Notes: generated by a model from the sequence alone, not told the origin. A DNA stretch of 64,000 nt from Shewanella atlantica (GCF_003966265.1 NZ_RXNV01000001.1:434001-498000); one strand, 5' to 3'. Shown: positions 39,250 through 49,080, counted from the first letter of the stretch. Made by a program: numbers and translations.

Positions 39250-39291
39250 AAAGAAAATGGTGGCGATTACCGAAATAATCAAGCCACCATT
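39250..39291 (-). terminator. Terminator of the small exported protein gene
   Basis: On the minus strand, AATGGTGGC and GCCACCATT form a stem, followed by TTTTCTTTTG. It lies between this gene's stop at 39334 and the GNAT start. Confidence 0.75.
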
Positions 39292-39333
39292 TCACCACTT
39301 TAAATACGATCTATTGACCGATGAAAAGTAGAA

Positions 39334-39636
39334 CTACTTCTTATCGATACGGCCAACGAATAACAATTCGTCGAAGGTACGGTCCAAAGTCTTACTTGTG
39401 AAGTCATTCATCCACATCTGCTCTTGAACAACAACAGTATCGCCTTTGCTCACTTCAACTTGTGGACCCGCAGCCCAAAAAGTTTTGTCTGACTCTTTAA
39501 TCTGTACGTAGGTGTACCCACCGCCATTCATAGTGTCAACAACTGTACCTTCATGCATAACACCTTGGGCCCATGCGCTAGAGATCCCTAATGCCAGTGT
39601 CGCTACAGCAACCAATTTAACCAATTTAGCTATCAT
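39334..39636 (-). CDS. Small exported protein, NrfJ-like OB-fold type
   Basis: A 100-residue protein with a clear Sec signal peptide (MIAKLVKLVAVATLALGISSAWA, cut after AWA). The mature part (HEGTVVDTMNGGGYTYVQI, then KTFWAAGPQVEVSKGDTVVV) resembles the small secreted OB-fold/NrfJ-like proteins found near nitrite reductase and other periplasmic systems. That assignment is from recall and is tentative. It has no cysteine or haem motif. No nrf genes are adjacent, so its job here is open. Confidence 0.75.
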   Translation of the reverse strand: MIAKLVKLVAVATLALGISSAWAQGVMHEGTVVDTMNGGGYTYVQIKESDKTFWAAGPQVEVSKGDTVVVQEQMWMNDFTSKTLDRTFDELLFVGRIDKK

Positions 39637-39780
39637 TGCCTCTTCCTCTTATGTTTTAGCTCAGCTTTACAATACAGATCATTTAAACATGGAGCACTTA
39701 ATAAATCTCTAATAAAAGTCACGAAATAACAAACCAATATGCATCTTTTAGATCAAGGTCTCAGAACCCGAGATACGCAC

Positions 39781-40005
39781 TCAGCTTTTTTGAACTTTAT
39801 TGAGCAGGGGTTGTAGCATCTCCTCCAGACCATTGAGTTTAATCTCATACATCAGAGCGAGTTGCTCACCCAACTTGCCTTGGGGAAAGCCTTTAGAGTG
39901 AAACCAAACCAGGTATGGTTCAGGTAGCTCGAGTAATTTTCGCCCGGCATATTTACCAAAAGGCATCTTTTGGTTAATGGCTTCCAACAACAAGTCTTGA
40001 TTCAT
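39781..40005 (-). CDS. DUF3820-family small protein
   Basis: A 74-residue protein with the family core MPFGKYAGRKLLELPEPYLVWF, then a helical tail. DUF3820 proteins are widespread in gammaproteobacteria; the fold resembles a nucleic-acid-associated motif, and a related P. aeruginosa protein was described as quorum-regulated. No direct function is established. It is a single gene on the minus strand, with an unusually long AT-rich region upstream. Confidence 0.85.
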   Translation of the reverse strand: MNQDLLLEAINQKMPFGKYAGRKLLELPEPYLVWFHSKGFPQGKLGEQLALMYEIKLNGLEEMLQPLLNKVQKS

Positions 40006-40572
40006 ATTTACTCTATCACTCTTACATCCAACTATTCACTGTGCAGCATAACTAAGAAACAACAAATCGCAATAGAGGCGTTCATCAAAACACCGAACCC
40101 GACCAACTTTAAGCATTTACAGGGTCGAATCATATATATCTTTTTTATCTAAAAATAAAAAATACCAACATTTAAGGAATATATAAAATCCGCAGCCTCT
40201 GAAGCGACGCTAAAAAGACAAGACTAAGGCCCGCCATATCCTCGTTAGCATAAGCAAAAAAACCGTAACCACCTGATAACACTTGTATAGATATCGAAAA
40301 TCATAGATATGAACCGATATGTCAAAATTTTGCCAAACATGTCATTTAGTCAAATAACTGTCGCCAGACAAAAAACAAAAAAACGTCAAAAATCAGGTAA
40401 TTGACACGAATTTAATAAGTCACTAAATTTGTTTTAACGCTTGATGTACACCACAAGAAAGATGACAGGCACACAGCCTGATTTAATATCGGATTAGATG
40501 GCATACCTCTGGTACAGACAGGCAAGCACTTGATGAATGTTCGACAGTAATTAGCGTGAAAGGGGATAGGAA
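40006..40572. other. Gene-free AT-rich region upstream of the ParA gene
   Basis: No convincing gene is seen in these 567 bases. From about 40290 to 40425 it carries repeated short words: GATAT near 40290, 40306 and 40316, and GTCA at 40321, 40341, 40349, 40385 and 40419, plus GTCG at 40360. Spacing is irregular. This would be the natural place for a partition centromere/operator recognised by the ribbon-helix-helix partner, but that is inference. A plausible Shine-Dalgarno (AGGGGATAGG) precedes the ParA start. Confidence 0.4.
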
Positions 40573-41316
40573 ATGATCATATTAGTCGGGGGCGAAAAAG
40601 GCGGCAGCGGTAAAAGCTGTTTAGCTCAAAACATCGCAGTGTTCTTAACTGCCGAATGTGGTGCGTCAATCATCATGGTTGACTGCGATCCTCAACGAAC
40701 GACATCGGATTGGATTCAAGCAAGGAATAACAATCCGGAACTTGCCAGCATCAACTGTGTTCAACTTTACGGTAAGATACGAAACGACCTCTTGAGTCTC
40801 GAGCAGCACTACGATTTTGTCATCGTAGACTGTGGTGGCCAAGATAACCTGGCTCTGCGCGCGACCATGTCTGTCGCCTCACATGTACTGATGCCATTAC
40901 GGCCTAAGCGCCGGGATCTGAAAACCGTCAGCCATATGGACGATATTGTCGCGACGTGCATGATGATTAATCCCAAGATGCGCGCCTCATTTGTTATCAC
41001 TCAGTGCCCGAGTCTGCCTAATCAAGCCAATCGAATTTTTGAAGCGAAAGATGTCTGTCGAACTTACGACATCAATGTCTTAGATGCCATCACCTATAGC
41101 CGTAATATCTACGATGATAGTGAAGAGTCCGGCCTATCAGTTATCGAGATTCAACCGACGGGGAAAGCGGCGGCAGAGATGCGTGGAATTGCCTGTGAAT
41201 TGTTAGAGGCACAAAACGCAACTGAGATAAGAAACCGTATAGCAACAACCAAGATGAATAAGATGAGAGGTGACTATGGGTCTGGCCGATCTCAAGAAAA
41301 GCTCTACGCAGTCTGA
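40573..41316 (+). CDS. Orphan ParA/MinD-family ATPase
   Basis: A 247-residue deviant-Walker ATPase. The Walker A motif GGEKGGSGKS is at residues 6-15 with the signature lysine K9. DCDPQRTTSDW and VIVDCGGQDN (Walker B-like) follow. There is no N-terminal HTH, so it belongs with the short ParF/ParA-Ib class found on plasmids and mobile elements rather than with chromosomal ParA of oriC. It overlaps by 41 bases the gene for a small ribbon-helix-helix-type protein, as in parFG-type cassettes. No replication, transfer or integrase gene is near. Possible roles: partition relic of an integrated plasmid, or positioning of another cargo. Confidence 0.88.
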   Translation: MIILVGGEKGGSGKSCLAQNIAVFLTAECGASIIMVDCDPQRTTSDWIQARNNNPELASINCVQLYGKIRNDLLSLEQHYDFVIVDCGGQDNLALRATMSVASHVLMPLRPKRRDLKTVSHMDDIVATCMMINPKMRASFVITQCPSLPNQANRIFEAKDVCRTYDINVLDAITYSRNIYDDSEESGLSVIEIQPTGKAAAEMRGIACELLEAQNATEIRNRIATTKMNKMRGDYGSGRSQEKLYAV

Positions 41317-41710
41317 TCCGGGGACTAACCCGAATACACGAAAGTTGCAGATGTCACTCGATGAGTTTATTGACGATGCGACAAGCTATGCTGCGGGTCA
41401 CTCATCGGCTGATAAGAGTATGGCCGATGTGATAGAGCTAGCTTCACATTTTAGCGTCCCGGAATCACAGCCCTTTAGCAACGCCATTAGCCGTAGCGAA
41501 CCTAAACAGGTGATAAAGGTACTCAGAGGTACCGAGCCTTATAGAAAAGCGACATTTACTTTGAGTGAGTCAGCAATATCTCATTTGGCAGAACTGGCCA
41601 GTGGTTGTGATGTAGCAAAATCAAAACTCATTCGATTTCTTATCGAACACCATTTCTCACTCAGCGATGATGAGCGAAAAGAGAAGGAGAACTCCATTAT
41701 TGTGGACTGA
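41276..41710 (+). CDS. Predicted ribbon-helix-helix partner of the ParA ATPase
   Basis: A 144-residue protein with a disordered N-terminus and a C-terminal segment (about residues 95-133; YRKATFTLSESAISHLAEL then SKLIRFLIEHHF) that fits a beta-strand/helix/helix ribbon-helix-helix DNA-binding fold. In ParF/ParG systems the small RHH protein binds the centromere, represses the operon and uses a flexible arm to stimulate the ATPase. That is the role I infer. Start: ATG 41276, with GAGAGGTG upstream, overlapping the ATPase gene by 41 bases; a GTG two codons earlier is possible. A terminator follows. Confidence 0.75.
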   Translation: MGLADLKKSSTQSDPGTNPNTRKLQMSLDEFIDDATSYAAGHSSADKSMADVIELASHFSVPESQPFSNAISRSEPKQVIKVLRGTEPYRKATFTLSESAISHLAELASGCDVAKSKLIRFLIEHHFSLSDDERKEKENSIIVD

Positions 41711-41842
41711 TTCTCTTGTGGACTCACTCTTGTCGTCTATTGCACCGAACCAGGCAATGACGACATAGATTGAGAAGACAAATTATTCAGTGAAAGTCTG
41801 CTCAATTCAACTAACCCTTTTACCCGTTTTTCCCAACCTTCG

Positions 41843-41893
41843 CTGGCAGCTGACTTTTCCCAAAGAGTACTTTACGAGCTGCCAGATTTTTTT
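41843..41893 (+). terminator. Terminator of the ParA/RHH pair
   Basis: CTGGCAGCT and AGCTGCCAG pair across a ~25-base loop, followed by seven T. The rest of the 321-base gap before mtfA holds no gene; GGTAGGAGAG near 42010 is the likely mtfA ribosome-binding region. Confidence 0.75.
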
Positions 41894-42031
41894 ATGCAGA
41901 GCTCTATGAAACCTTTGTCTCAGAGAGATAAAAACAAGCAGCGATTGAATTATCCCCAACTTAACCCAATATCGATCAGGAGAGCAAAATAAAACAGAAT
42001 ACTTAAAGGTAGGAGAGAGTAATTAATTGAT

Positions 42032-42856
42032 ATGTTAGCCATTACGTTAGTCAGTATCATAGGTATCGCAGCGATATGCTGGATTGCCTCACACTCGTGG
42101 CGAGTCGAGCGGCAACGAAAGCTGATAAGCAAGCGAGCATTTCCAAAACGATGGAGGGATATCCTCAAGAGGCGAATGCCCTATTTCCGCTCATTGCCTA
42201 CCGATCTTCAACTACAACTCAAGCAGCATATTCAGGTATTCATCAATGAAAAACAGTTCGTCGGCTGCGATGGTATCGAGATAGACGATGAGATCCGCGT
42301 AACGATAGCCGCACAAGCCTGCCTGCTGTTATTAAACCGTCACACCGACTTCTATCCTAACCTCAAACAGATATTAGTTTACCCCTCCATATTTATCGTC
42401 AATAACCAGGAGTACAGAGATGGTGGTGTCATCTCAGAGCGGCAACGGATTCTTTCAGGTGAGTCATGGCAACAGGGAAAAGTGATACTCTCATGGCAAA
42501 CCACTCAAGCCGATGCCGCCACCCCGGGTGACGGCAGTAATGTGGTACTCCATGAATTTGCCCACCAGCTCGATCAAGAAGCAGGTGATGCCAATGGTGC
42601 GCCTCTGTTGAATAGAATGAGTGATTATTCGACCTGGTCTGAGGTACTCAGCGAGGAGTACGAAACATTACGACTCAATGCTCAGCAAAACCAACCATCA
42701 ATTTTCAGTTATTATGGGGCGACCAGCCCGGCCGAGTTTTTTGCGGTGATAACCGAGGTCTTCTTCGAGCGTCCCGAGGAGTTTTACCATCAGCATAAGA
42801 GTCTCTACAAAGAGCTAAGTGTATTCTTCAACCTGGATCCGATTAACTGGCAATAA
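42032..42856 (+). CDS. mtfA: M90-family zinc peptidase, MtfA
   Basis: A 274-residue protein with one N-terminal membrane helix (MLAITLVSIIGIAAICWIAS) and the zinc motif VLHEFAHQLDQE near residue 174 (HExxH). A second conserved region, SPAEFFAVITEVFFERPEEF, supplies the third ligand. E. coli MtfA binds the glucose repressor Mlc and has aminopeptidase activity. Whether Mlc regulation applies in this organism is unknown. E. coli MtfA lacks the membrane helix, but longer homologues with it are common. Confidence 0.9.
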   Translation: MLAITLVSIIGIAAICWIASHSWRVERQRKLISKRAFPKRWRDILKRRMPYFRSLPTDLQLQLKQHIQVFINEKQFVGCDGIEIDDEIRVTIAAQACLLLLNRHTDFYPNLKQILVYPSIFIVNNQEYRDGGVISERQRILSGESWQQGKVILSWQTTQADAATPGDGSNVVLHEFAHQLDQEAGDANGAPLLNRMSDYSTWSEVLSEEYETLRLNAQQNQPSIFSYYGATSPAEFFAVITEVFFERPEEFYHQHKSLYKELSVFFNLDPINWQ

Positions 42857-42912
42857 ACCGAAAAATAACCAGAAAGAAATGAAAAGAGTTAAAAAGAGAT
42901 AAAGGAACTCCG

Positions 42913-43446
42913 ATGACAGCTTCATATAACACGACACCAAGCATACCCTTGCCCACTCGATGGCGCTCTTCGCTTCTAAAACTGCTTACAGCAGTAACAT
43001 TATTGATAGGAGCAACATCGGTCAGTGCCTCAGAGGGTAAACAATTGAGCCAAGCCGAAGCGCTACTCGATAGCCTGCATCAGTCGGCCGCAGAGGCAAA
43101 CTGGAACAGATACTTCTCCCTCTACCTGCCCGATGCTATCTTTATCGGCACCGATGCGACTGAACATTGGACCATGTCTGAATTTGAAGGATATGCTCGC
43201 CCGACCGATGGCTGGGAATACACTCTCCGGGAGAGAACCTTGGTCCCGCTGACGACACTAAATGGCGATAAGGTGCTGGTATTCGATGAACTACTCGATA
43301 GCGCCTCATATGGCGTCAGCCGCGGAACCGGTACTTTACTCTTAACAAGCTCCGGCTGGAAAATTGCCCAGTACCATCTCAGCTTCCCCATTCCCAATGA
43401 GATAGCGAAAGAGATCACCGCAAGAATTAAAGCTGCTAAGAAATAG
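42913..43446 (+). CDS. Exported NTF2/SnoaL-like domain protein
   Basis: A 177-residue protein with an N-terminal export signal (LLKLLTAVTLLIGATSVSASE, cut near residue 40) and one NTF2-like cone domain (LLDSLHQSAAEANWNRYFSLY through GWKIAQYHLSFPIPNE). This fold hosts small-molecule isomerases and many orphan binding proteins; the conserved SnoaL/DUF4440-type pattern W-x-Y-F-x-L-Y is present. No catalytic assignment is possible. AAAGGAACTCCG precedes the start. A lone MITE-end-like sequence follows the stop at about 43449. Confidence 0.8.
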   Translation: MTASYNTTPSIPLPTRWRSSLLKLLTAVTLLIGATSVSASEGKQLSQAEALLDSLHQSAAEANWNRYFSLYLPDAIFIGTDATEHWTMSEFEGYARPTDGWEYTLRERTLVPLTTLNGDKVLVFDELLDSASYGVSRGTGTLLLTSSGWKIAQYHLSFPIPNEIAKEITARIKAAKK

Positions 43447-43523
43447 TACTGATTGGTATAAAGGAGTGCCTGATCCCAGCTTCCGGGATCTGACACTTTG
43501 AATAGTTAGTATTCTAGTATTGG

Positions 43524-45017
43524 TTAGTGTCCCATCGCTGCCGATAAGCAGACATTGGCCAGTTGAGAGAAATGAGTGAAGTTATCGAATTCCGACTGGT
43601 CGAGTTTGCGATCGGTACTGTCTCTGTCAGCATAGATAATACCGATAACCTTCTGTTCGACCAGTAACGGCGATATCATAAAGCCTGTGGCTGAAGTTTT
43701 ATTTTTCAAATCATCATCCATATACAGGCGCCACTTGGCCGAACTGGGATCATCCACAAACATGGGCTGTTTCAGCTCAATGCAATCACAAAACAGACAC
43801 TGGGGCTGTTCGAGTGTGATGATAAACTCATTTTTCATCTGCTCCGCACCATCTCCCAGCACGATACGCGGTTGCAAACGCTTGCGGTTGGGCGAAAGCA
43901 GCAAGACGCCACAGCGGTCGACGCCAACCCCGGTAAGAATCCCCTCTAGGGTCGTCGTGATCACCTGGTTGAAATCGGCTTTCACCATAGCGCAATTCGT
44001 CAGCTCTCTGAGTTTTTTCAATTGTTCATTCATATCGGGCATACGAACAACGGGGGCATCGACTTTAGCATTAAGATCTTTGGTTAAATGCTTAGGGTTA
44101 GGTAGATGTTCGACTAATACCTTAGCGCCATAGGCTTCGGCTAGTTTTTTTGTCGCGTTGCTACAGCGTATCATCCGCCCTTTGAGCTCATCGACCTTGA
44201 TTTCCAGCATGTCGGCGGTCTGTTTAAGCCTCTGCTGTAGCAGCTCTGCCGGAAGGGGGTCTTGGGCTAAGAGTTCACTGATCTGATTGGCCAGATAGAT
44301 ACTGCGGATCTCCGGTGTTCTCTCGTTGGGGTTACTCAGAGACTTTAATAACACATCCCCTAAGCCCCAGTTTCTCGCAATGCCTAAGGACAGGGTATTA
44401 AAGGAGGTACCTAACACCTCGCGGATCATCGCCTTTTCCTGTATCGGGTCCTCACACTCCGCCATAGAAGCATCGAGCTCCACCGCCTCTTCGCAGCCAG
44501 TGCTCCAAAATGCACTCTCGCCCAGATGGTAGAGTAGCGAAGCAATAAAGACCTCCTCTTGCAACTCCTCGTCGTGATCTCGCAACATCATCTTGGCTAA
44601 CATGGCAGCCTGAAACGCTCTCGCCATCAGCTTGATAAGCCTCTGATACACTTCGGGGGTCAAGCCCTCAGACTCCAGCAGGCTACTGAGCAGCTTTGCC
44701 GTAATACAGATATTGCGTATGGTATCGAAGCCTAAAACGACAGATGCACGACTCACAGTGGTCACATGGCTGATGCCTTTGCTATAGGTTGCACTGTTCG
44801 CCACCCTCAAAATTCGGGAGGTTAAGGCATTATCATGCATCACACTCTTCCCTAATATACTCAAGGATGAGACATCATCTTTTGCCAGCTTCTCTAAGGT
44901 CTTTACCGTAGAGCACAATGCCGGCATCTCCTGATCGCTGATGCGTTTGGTCCAATAATCGACTCCCTTCGATTTGGTATTCGATTTCGCATTAGATTGG
45001 TTATTCGAAAGCTTCAA
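43524..45017 (-). CDS. HDOD-domain signalling protein with C-terminal GAF domain
   Basis: A 497-residue protein. The HDOD domain (about residues 25-230; MPALCSTVKTLEKL, LTSRILRVANSATY, VVLGFDTIRNICI) is a non-catalytic relative of HD hydrolases. After a helical linker, residues about 330-490 form a GAF-type sensor (MVKADFNQVITTTLEGILTG, GVLLLSPNRK, GFMISPLLVEQKVIGIIYAD). A pair of cysteines in CLFCDC could bind metal. HDOD proteins often act in stress, flagellar or c-di-GMP signalling; the role here is not shown. Confidence 0.88.
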   Translation of the reverse strand: MKLSNNQSNAKSNTKSKGVDYWTKRISDQEMPALCSTVKTLEKLAKDDVSSLSILGKSVMHDNALTSRILRVANSATYSKGISHVTTVSRASVVLGFDTIRNICITAKLLSSLLESEGLTPEVYQRLIKLMARAFQAAMLAKMMLRDHDEELQEEVFIASLLYHLGESAFWSTGCEEAVELDASMAECEDPIQEKAMIREVLGTSFNTLSLGIARNWGLGDVLLKSLSNPNERTPEIRSIYLANQISELLAQDPLPAELLQQRLKQTADMLEIKVDELKGRMIRCSNATKKLAEAYGAKVLVEHLPNPKHLTKDLNAKVDAPVVRMPDMNEQLKKLRELTNCAMVKADFNQVITTTLEGILTGVGVDRCGVLLLSPNRKRLQPRIVLGDGAEQMKNEFIITLEQPQCLFCDCIELKQPMFVDDPSSAKWRLYMDDDLKNKTSATGFMISPLLVEQKVIGIIYADRDSTDRKLDQSEFDNFTHFSQLANVCLSAAMGH

Positions 45018-45410
45018 TTTTTATCTCTGCTCGTAGGTAGTGCTTGCAAGCAAGCTAAATGCGCTCTAATTGACCCTAAGTATAGGCACTGAATACAAAA
45101 GTTTGCGTCTAACCTTATTAGAAAGTTAACAATATCAATTGAGATGGCCTGCTCAGGCAGTACATCTGCCTGGCTACATTATGACATTAAAAAAGTTACC
45201 ACTCCAACCCAAAAAGCAAACACAACCGCAACAAAAACAACCCGGGGGAGTCGCAGGCACAAGCAAACTTTATTTGTTTATATGGGAACTAATACCAATC
45301 GGCATCGCGTCATATAGGAGAAAGGAAAAACCCATGCCGCATGTAGGGGTACGGCATGGGGGACAACGGCTGCAAGGCAGCAAATTGAAACTGGTTTGAG
45401 ATGTGAATTC
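45018..45410. other. Intergenic region between aceA and the HDOD gene
   Basis: These 393 bases hold the aceA terminator at one end and, presumably, the HDOD promoter at the other. I see no gene. A MITE-end-like word ATACCAATCGGCAT occurs at about 45293. Confidence 0.45.
45324..45360 (-). terminator. Terminator of aceA
   Basis: On the minus strand, CCCATGCCG and CGGCATGGG form a nine-base-pair stem, followed by TTTTTCC. It lies about 50 bases past the aceA stop. Confidence 0.88.
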
Positions 45411-46736
45411 TTAAAACTGTTTTTCTTCGGTAGAGCCTGTTAATGCCGTCACAGAGGAGTGGCCGCCCTGGATCACATTCGTTACCCGGTCGAAATAGCC
45501 GGTACCCACCTCTTGCTGGTGTGCCACGAAGGTATAACCTTTTCTGGCCGCCGCAAATTCCGCCTCCTGCACCTTCTCGACATAATGTTTAACCCCCTCT
45601 CCCCGGGCACAGTCATAAGCCAGGTCAAACATGTTGTACCACATGCTGTGAATGCCCGCTAAGGTGATAAATTGATACTTATAGCCCATCTGCGACAACT
45701 CTCTTTGAAAATGCGAGATGGTCTCGTCATCCAGGTTTTTCTTCCAGTTAAATGAAGGGGAGCAGTTGTAAGCTAATAGTTGATCCGGAAAGTGCTCGTG
45801 AATGGCATCGGCAAATTTTCTGGCCTCATCGAGGCAGGGCGTCTCTGTTTCACACCAGATAAGATCGGCAAAAGGTGCGTAAGCCAAACCGCGGGATATC
45901 GCCTGCTCAATTCCGGCTTTAACACGATAGAACCCCTCCTCGCATTTATCTCCCGTGATGAAATCACTGTCATAGGGATCGCAATCTGAAGTCAAGAGAT
46001 CGGCACCGTTAGCATCGGTGCGGGCTATGACTAAGGTCTCCACTCCACACACATCGGCTGCCAGCCTCGCACTCACCAGTTTTTGTATCGCCTCTTTAGT
46101 CGGGACAAGCACCTTGCCCCCCATGTGGCCACACTTTTTCACCGATGCGAGTTGGTCTTCGAAGTGAACCCCGGCAGCACCGGCATCGATCATACTCTTC
46201 ATTAACTCGAAAGAATTGAGTACCCCACCGAAGCCAGCTTCTGCATCGGCAACTATGGGTAAGAAATAGTCTCTGTAACCCTCATCTCCCGGATTGAGTC
46301 CATTGCTCCACTGGATCTGATCCGCACGGCGAAACGCACTGTTGATATTCTCCAGCACCGCCGGTACCGAGTTAGACGGATAGAGTGATTGATCGGGATA
46401 CATAGCTCCGGCCAAATTCGCATCGGCCGCGACCTGCCAACCCGACAGATATATCGCTTCGATTCCCGCCTTCGCCTGCTGAACCGCCTGACCACCACTT
46501 AAGGTGCCGAGTGAATTAACGTAGCCTTTCTTAGCGCCTCCGTTAACCAGCTCCCATAATCTGGCGGCACCGCGTTTCGCCAACGTATTCTCCGGAACCA
46601 ATGACCCCCGCAGGGCCACCACATCCTCGGCAGTATAGGGGCGGGTGACTCCTTTCCAACGAGGGTTCTCACTCCAGTCATTCTCGATGGCTTGGATCTG
46701 CTCCTGCCGTGAAACTGGTATCGACGCCTTATTCAT
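45411..46736 (-). CDS. aceA: Isocitrate lyase
   Basis: A 441-residue enzyme that splits isocitrate to succinate and glyoxylate, the first step of the glyoxylate shunt. The catalytic cysteine motif KKCGHMGGK is intact, with family stretches [21 protein letters not shown] and [11 protein letters not shown]. The start at 46736 ([13 protein letters not shown]) has GGAG six bases upstream; an in-frame ATG four codons earlier is possible. aceB lies 118 bases upstream on the same strand. The pair allows growth on acetyl-CoA from fatty acids and leucine. Confidence 0.97.
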   Translation of the reverse strand: MNKASIPVSRQEQIQAIENDWSENPRWKGVTRPYTAEDVVALRGSLVPENTLAKRGAARLWELVNGGAKKGYVNSLGTLSGGQAVQQAKAGIEAIYLSGWQVAADANLAGAMYPDQSLYPSNSVPAVLENINSAFRRADQIQWSNGLNPGDEGYRDYFLPIVADAEAGFGGVLNSFELMKSMIDAGAAGVHFEDQLASVKKCGHMGGKVLVPTKEAIQKLVSARLAADVCGVETLVIARTDANGADLLTSDCDPYDSDFITGDKCEEGFYRVKAGIEQAISRGLAYAPFADLIWCETETPCLDEARKFADAIHEHFPDQLLAYNCSPSFNWKKNLDDETISHFQRELSQMGYKYQFITLAGIHSMWYNMFDLAYDCARGEGVKHYVEKVQEAEFAAARKGYTFVAHQQEVGTGYFDRVTNVIQGGHSSVTALTGSTEEKQF

Positions 46737-46866
46737 AATCATCTCCATTCACTCACCAATGCTAATGTCTCATTGGCATCCGCAATACGTTAACTAATTA
46801 ATGCTGAGCCCGGCTAGTTCAGGCTCAATCAAGGGGGCTGCTTGCTTAATGAGTTAAACCACGGCC

Positions 46867-48573
46867 TTATTGACCGGTTAACATTTCATATCCAGGTAGA
46901 GTCAGGAAATCCACAAGCTCATCAGAGGTGGTGATCTGCTCGAGCAAAACTGCCGCTTGTGTATAGCTGCCATGGGTGAACCGCTCCGCCCCCACTTCAA
47001 GCTTCACATTCGCCAGTTCCTCTACAAGCATCTCTTTAAACAAGGCTTTAGTTACCAAAGAGCCATTAGAGAGCTTCTGCTCATGTTTGATCCACTGCCA
47101 AATTGAAGTTCGGGATATTTCGGCGGTGGCCGCATCTTCCATCAGGCCATAAATAGGCACACACCCATTACCATTTATCCAGGACTCGATATATTGCAAT
47201 GCGATGCGAATATTCAGGCGCATTCCGGCCTCGGAGCGCTCCCCGTCACAGGGCAGCAGCAGATCTCTGGCGTGAATGGGGGCATCTACATCGCGAGTGA
47301 TATGTAATTGGTTAACGTGATCTTCACCTATATACTCATTGAAGATCCCCATAGCGGTATCGGCTAAGCCCGGATGTGCCACCCAAGTGCCATCGTGTCC
47401 ATTTCTCGCCTCAAGCTCTTTATCTCTGCGTACCTTTTCAAGTACCTCTCGATTCATTCCGGCCTCTTTGGCGGGAATAAATGCAGCCATGCCCCCCATG
47501 GCCAATGCACCGCGCTTATGGCAGGTCTTAACCAACAACCGTGAATAAGCGCTTAAAAACGACTTATCCATGGTCACGGCTTGTCTGTCGGGCAGAACGC
47601 GATCCGGATGATTCTTTAATGTTTTGATATAACTGAAAATATAGTCCCAGCGACCACAATTAAGCGCAACTATGTTAGATCTCAGTTCATAGAGGATCTC
47701 TTCCATCTCAAAGACTGCGGGCAGGGTTTCAATCAGGCAGGTACACTTAATCGTACCGGGCTGCAGGCAGAAACGCTCTTCAACGAAGGCAAATACCTTG
47801 GCCCACCAGCGGGCTTCCTCATGGCTCTCCAATTTGGGAATATAAAAATAGGGGCCACTGCCTTTTGTCAAAAGTTGACGATAGTTATTATAGAAATAGA
47901 GGGCAAAATCGAACAAGGATGCGGGGATAGCCGCCGCGTCAAACTCGACATGTTTTTCGAGCAGATGCAAACCACGAACGCGACAGACTAGTACCGCAGG
48001 GGAGTCATTTAGCCGATAATGCTTGCCAGTCTCCGGCGAGGTATACTCAATGTCACCACGCACCGCGTCGCGCAAATTGACCTGTCCCTCTACCACCTTA
48101 TTCCAACTCGGCGCCAATGAGTCCTCAAAGTCGGCCATAAACACCTTCACATTGGCATTCAAGGCATTAATGATCATCTTGCGGTCGACAGGGCCGGTGA
48201 TTTCGACACGCCTGTCGGTTAAATCTTGCGGGATCCCACGAACCTGCCAATCACCATCTCTTATCGCACGGGTCTGGGGCAGAAAGTTAGGCAGTTCACC
48301 GGCATCGATTAACGCCTGTTTTTTCACTCGGTTTGAAAGAAGCTGTGGCACCTGTGAGGCAAACTGTCTGCACAGCAGTTCGAGCAGGCTCAACGCGCCT
48401 TCGGTAAAAACATGCTCCTGCCCCTCGACATGTGCCCCTTTAATAGTGAGCCCATCTCTTATATCCGTCTCAGAGGTACGGGTGGCAGCGCTCTCTTTAA
48501 ACATCTGATTTTCAAATGCCGATGGTGTAGGCGTTGAATCATTCTGCGTATTATCGGTTACTTCGTGTGTCAT
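46867..48573 (-). CDS. aceB: Malate synthase A
   Basis: A 568-residue enzyme that condenses glyoxylate with acetyl-CoA to malate. The N-terminus has a ~35-residue polar extension. The family signature SNIVALNCGRWDYIFSYIK and the GGMAAFIPAK loop are present, and length fits malate synthase A rather than the larger form G. It is first in the aceBA operon. A long 5' region carries PsrA-like and LiuR-like sites near 49.06-49.10 kb, about 490 bases before the start. Confidence 0.97.
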   Translation of the reverse strand: MTHEVTDNTQNDSTPTPSAFENQMFKESAATRTSETDIRDGLTIKGAHVEGQEHVFTEGALSLLELLCRQFASQVPQLLSNRVKKQALIDAGELPNFLPQTRAIRDGDWQVRGIPQDLTDRRVEITGPVDRKMIINALNANVKVFMADFEDSLAPSWNKVVEGQVNLRDAVRGDIEYTSPETGKHYRLNDSPAVLVCRVRGLHLLEKHVEFDAAAIPASLFDFALYFYNNYRQLLTKGSGPYFYIPKLESHEEARWWAKVFAFVEERFCLQPGTIKCTCLIETLPAVFEMEEILYELRSNIVALNCGRWDYIFSYIKTLKNHPDRVLPDRQAVTMDKSFLSAYSRLLVKTCHKRGALAMGGMAAFIPAKEAGMNREVLEKVRRDKELEARNGHDGTWVAHPGLADTAMGIFNEYIGEDHVNQLHITRDVDAPIHARDLLLPCDGERSEAGMRLNIRIALQYIESWINGNGCVPIYGLMEDAATAEISRTSIWQWIKHEQKLSNGSLVTKALFKEMLVEELANVKLEVGAERFTHGSYTQAAVLLEQITTSDELVDFLTLPGYEMLTGQ

Positions 48574-49061
48574 CCCTCTCTCCCCCTATGATATAAGGCC
48601 AAACAGCTAATTAGGCACCTTGCTTCAATATGTCGATAAACAGCTGGTCTAAATATTAGTTTCAGATGTTTAAATCATTCATTTTGAACAAAAGCTACTC
48701 ATTAAAGGTTGTATTTGCAACAGTTCGGGATAAGAGACAGAGAGGAATAAAAGTCACAAACAGAGAAAGCGCAAATGGTATTACCACTCACAAAAACACC
48801 TACATAACAGCAACTTGAAACAAATACACCACTTCTGTGTCCGAGTATAAAAACAGATTTGGAATTTGTCTGACAAATGAACCACGGCTCACGCCTGTTG
48901 CATAATTACGAAATAAAATAAGCAAACGCAAACAATTGATTACAAACAATTCATCAAATGAGATGAAAGTAAACTCTAGTTGCCGTTTTTAATTAACCTT
49001 TAGGTTAATTAAAAAAATACATGAAATTCAGTAGATTACCCAAGAGCAAGAAATAACCACA

Positions 49062-49079
49062 TTCAAACAGCCGTTTCAA
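49062..49079. promoter_or_regulatory. PsrA-like operator upstream of aceB
   Basis: TTCAAACAGCCGTTTCAA has the half-sites CAAAC and GTTTC separated by four bases, the PsrA pattern. It lies two bases from a LiuR-like site, repeating the layout seen upstream of etfB. Confidence 0.5.
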
Positions 49080-49080
49080 T

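Noticed and set aside
43447..45306. Composite element around the HDOD gene bounded by MITE-end-like words
   Set aside because: The two words face outward instead of inward and the second one is diverged, so they do not form terminal inverted repeats.
45139..45399. 86-codon open frame between aceA and the HDOD gene
   Set aside because: It crosses the aceA terminator, has low-complexity Lys/Gln composition and no ribosome-binding site.
48989..49012. AT-rich perfect palindrome as a terminator
   Set aside because: The stem is almost entirely A/T and symmetric, with no transcript clearly ending there; left as an unexplained inverted repeat.
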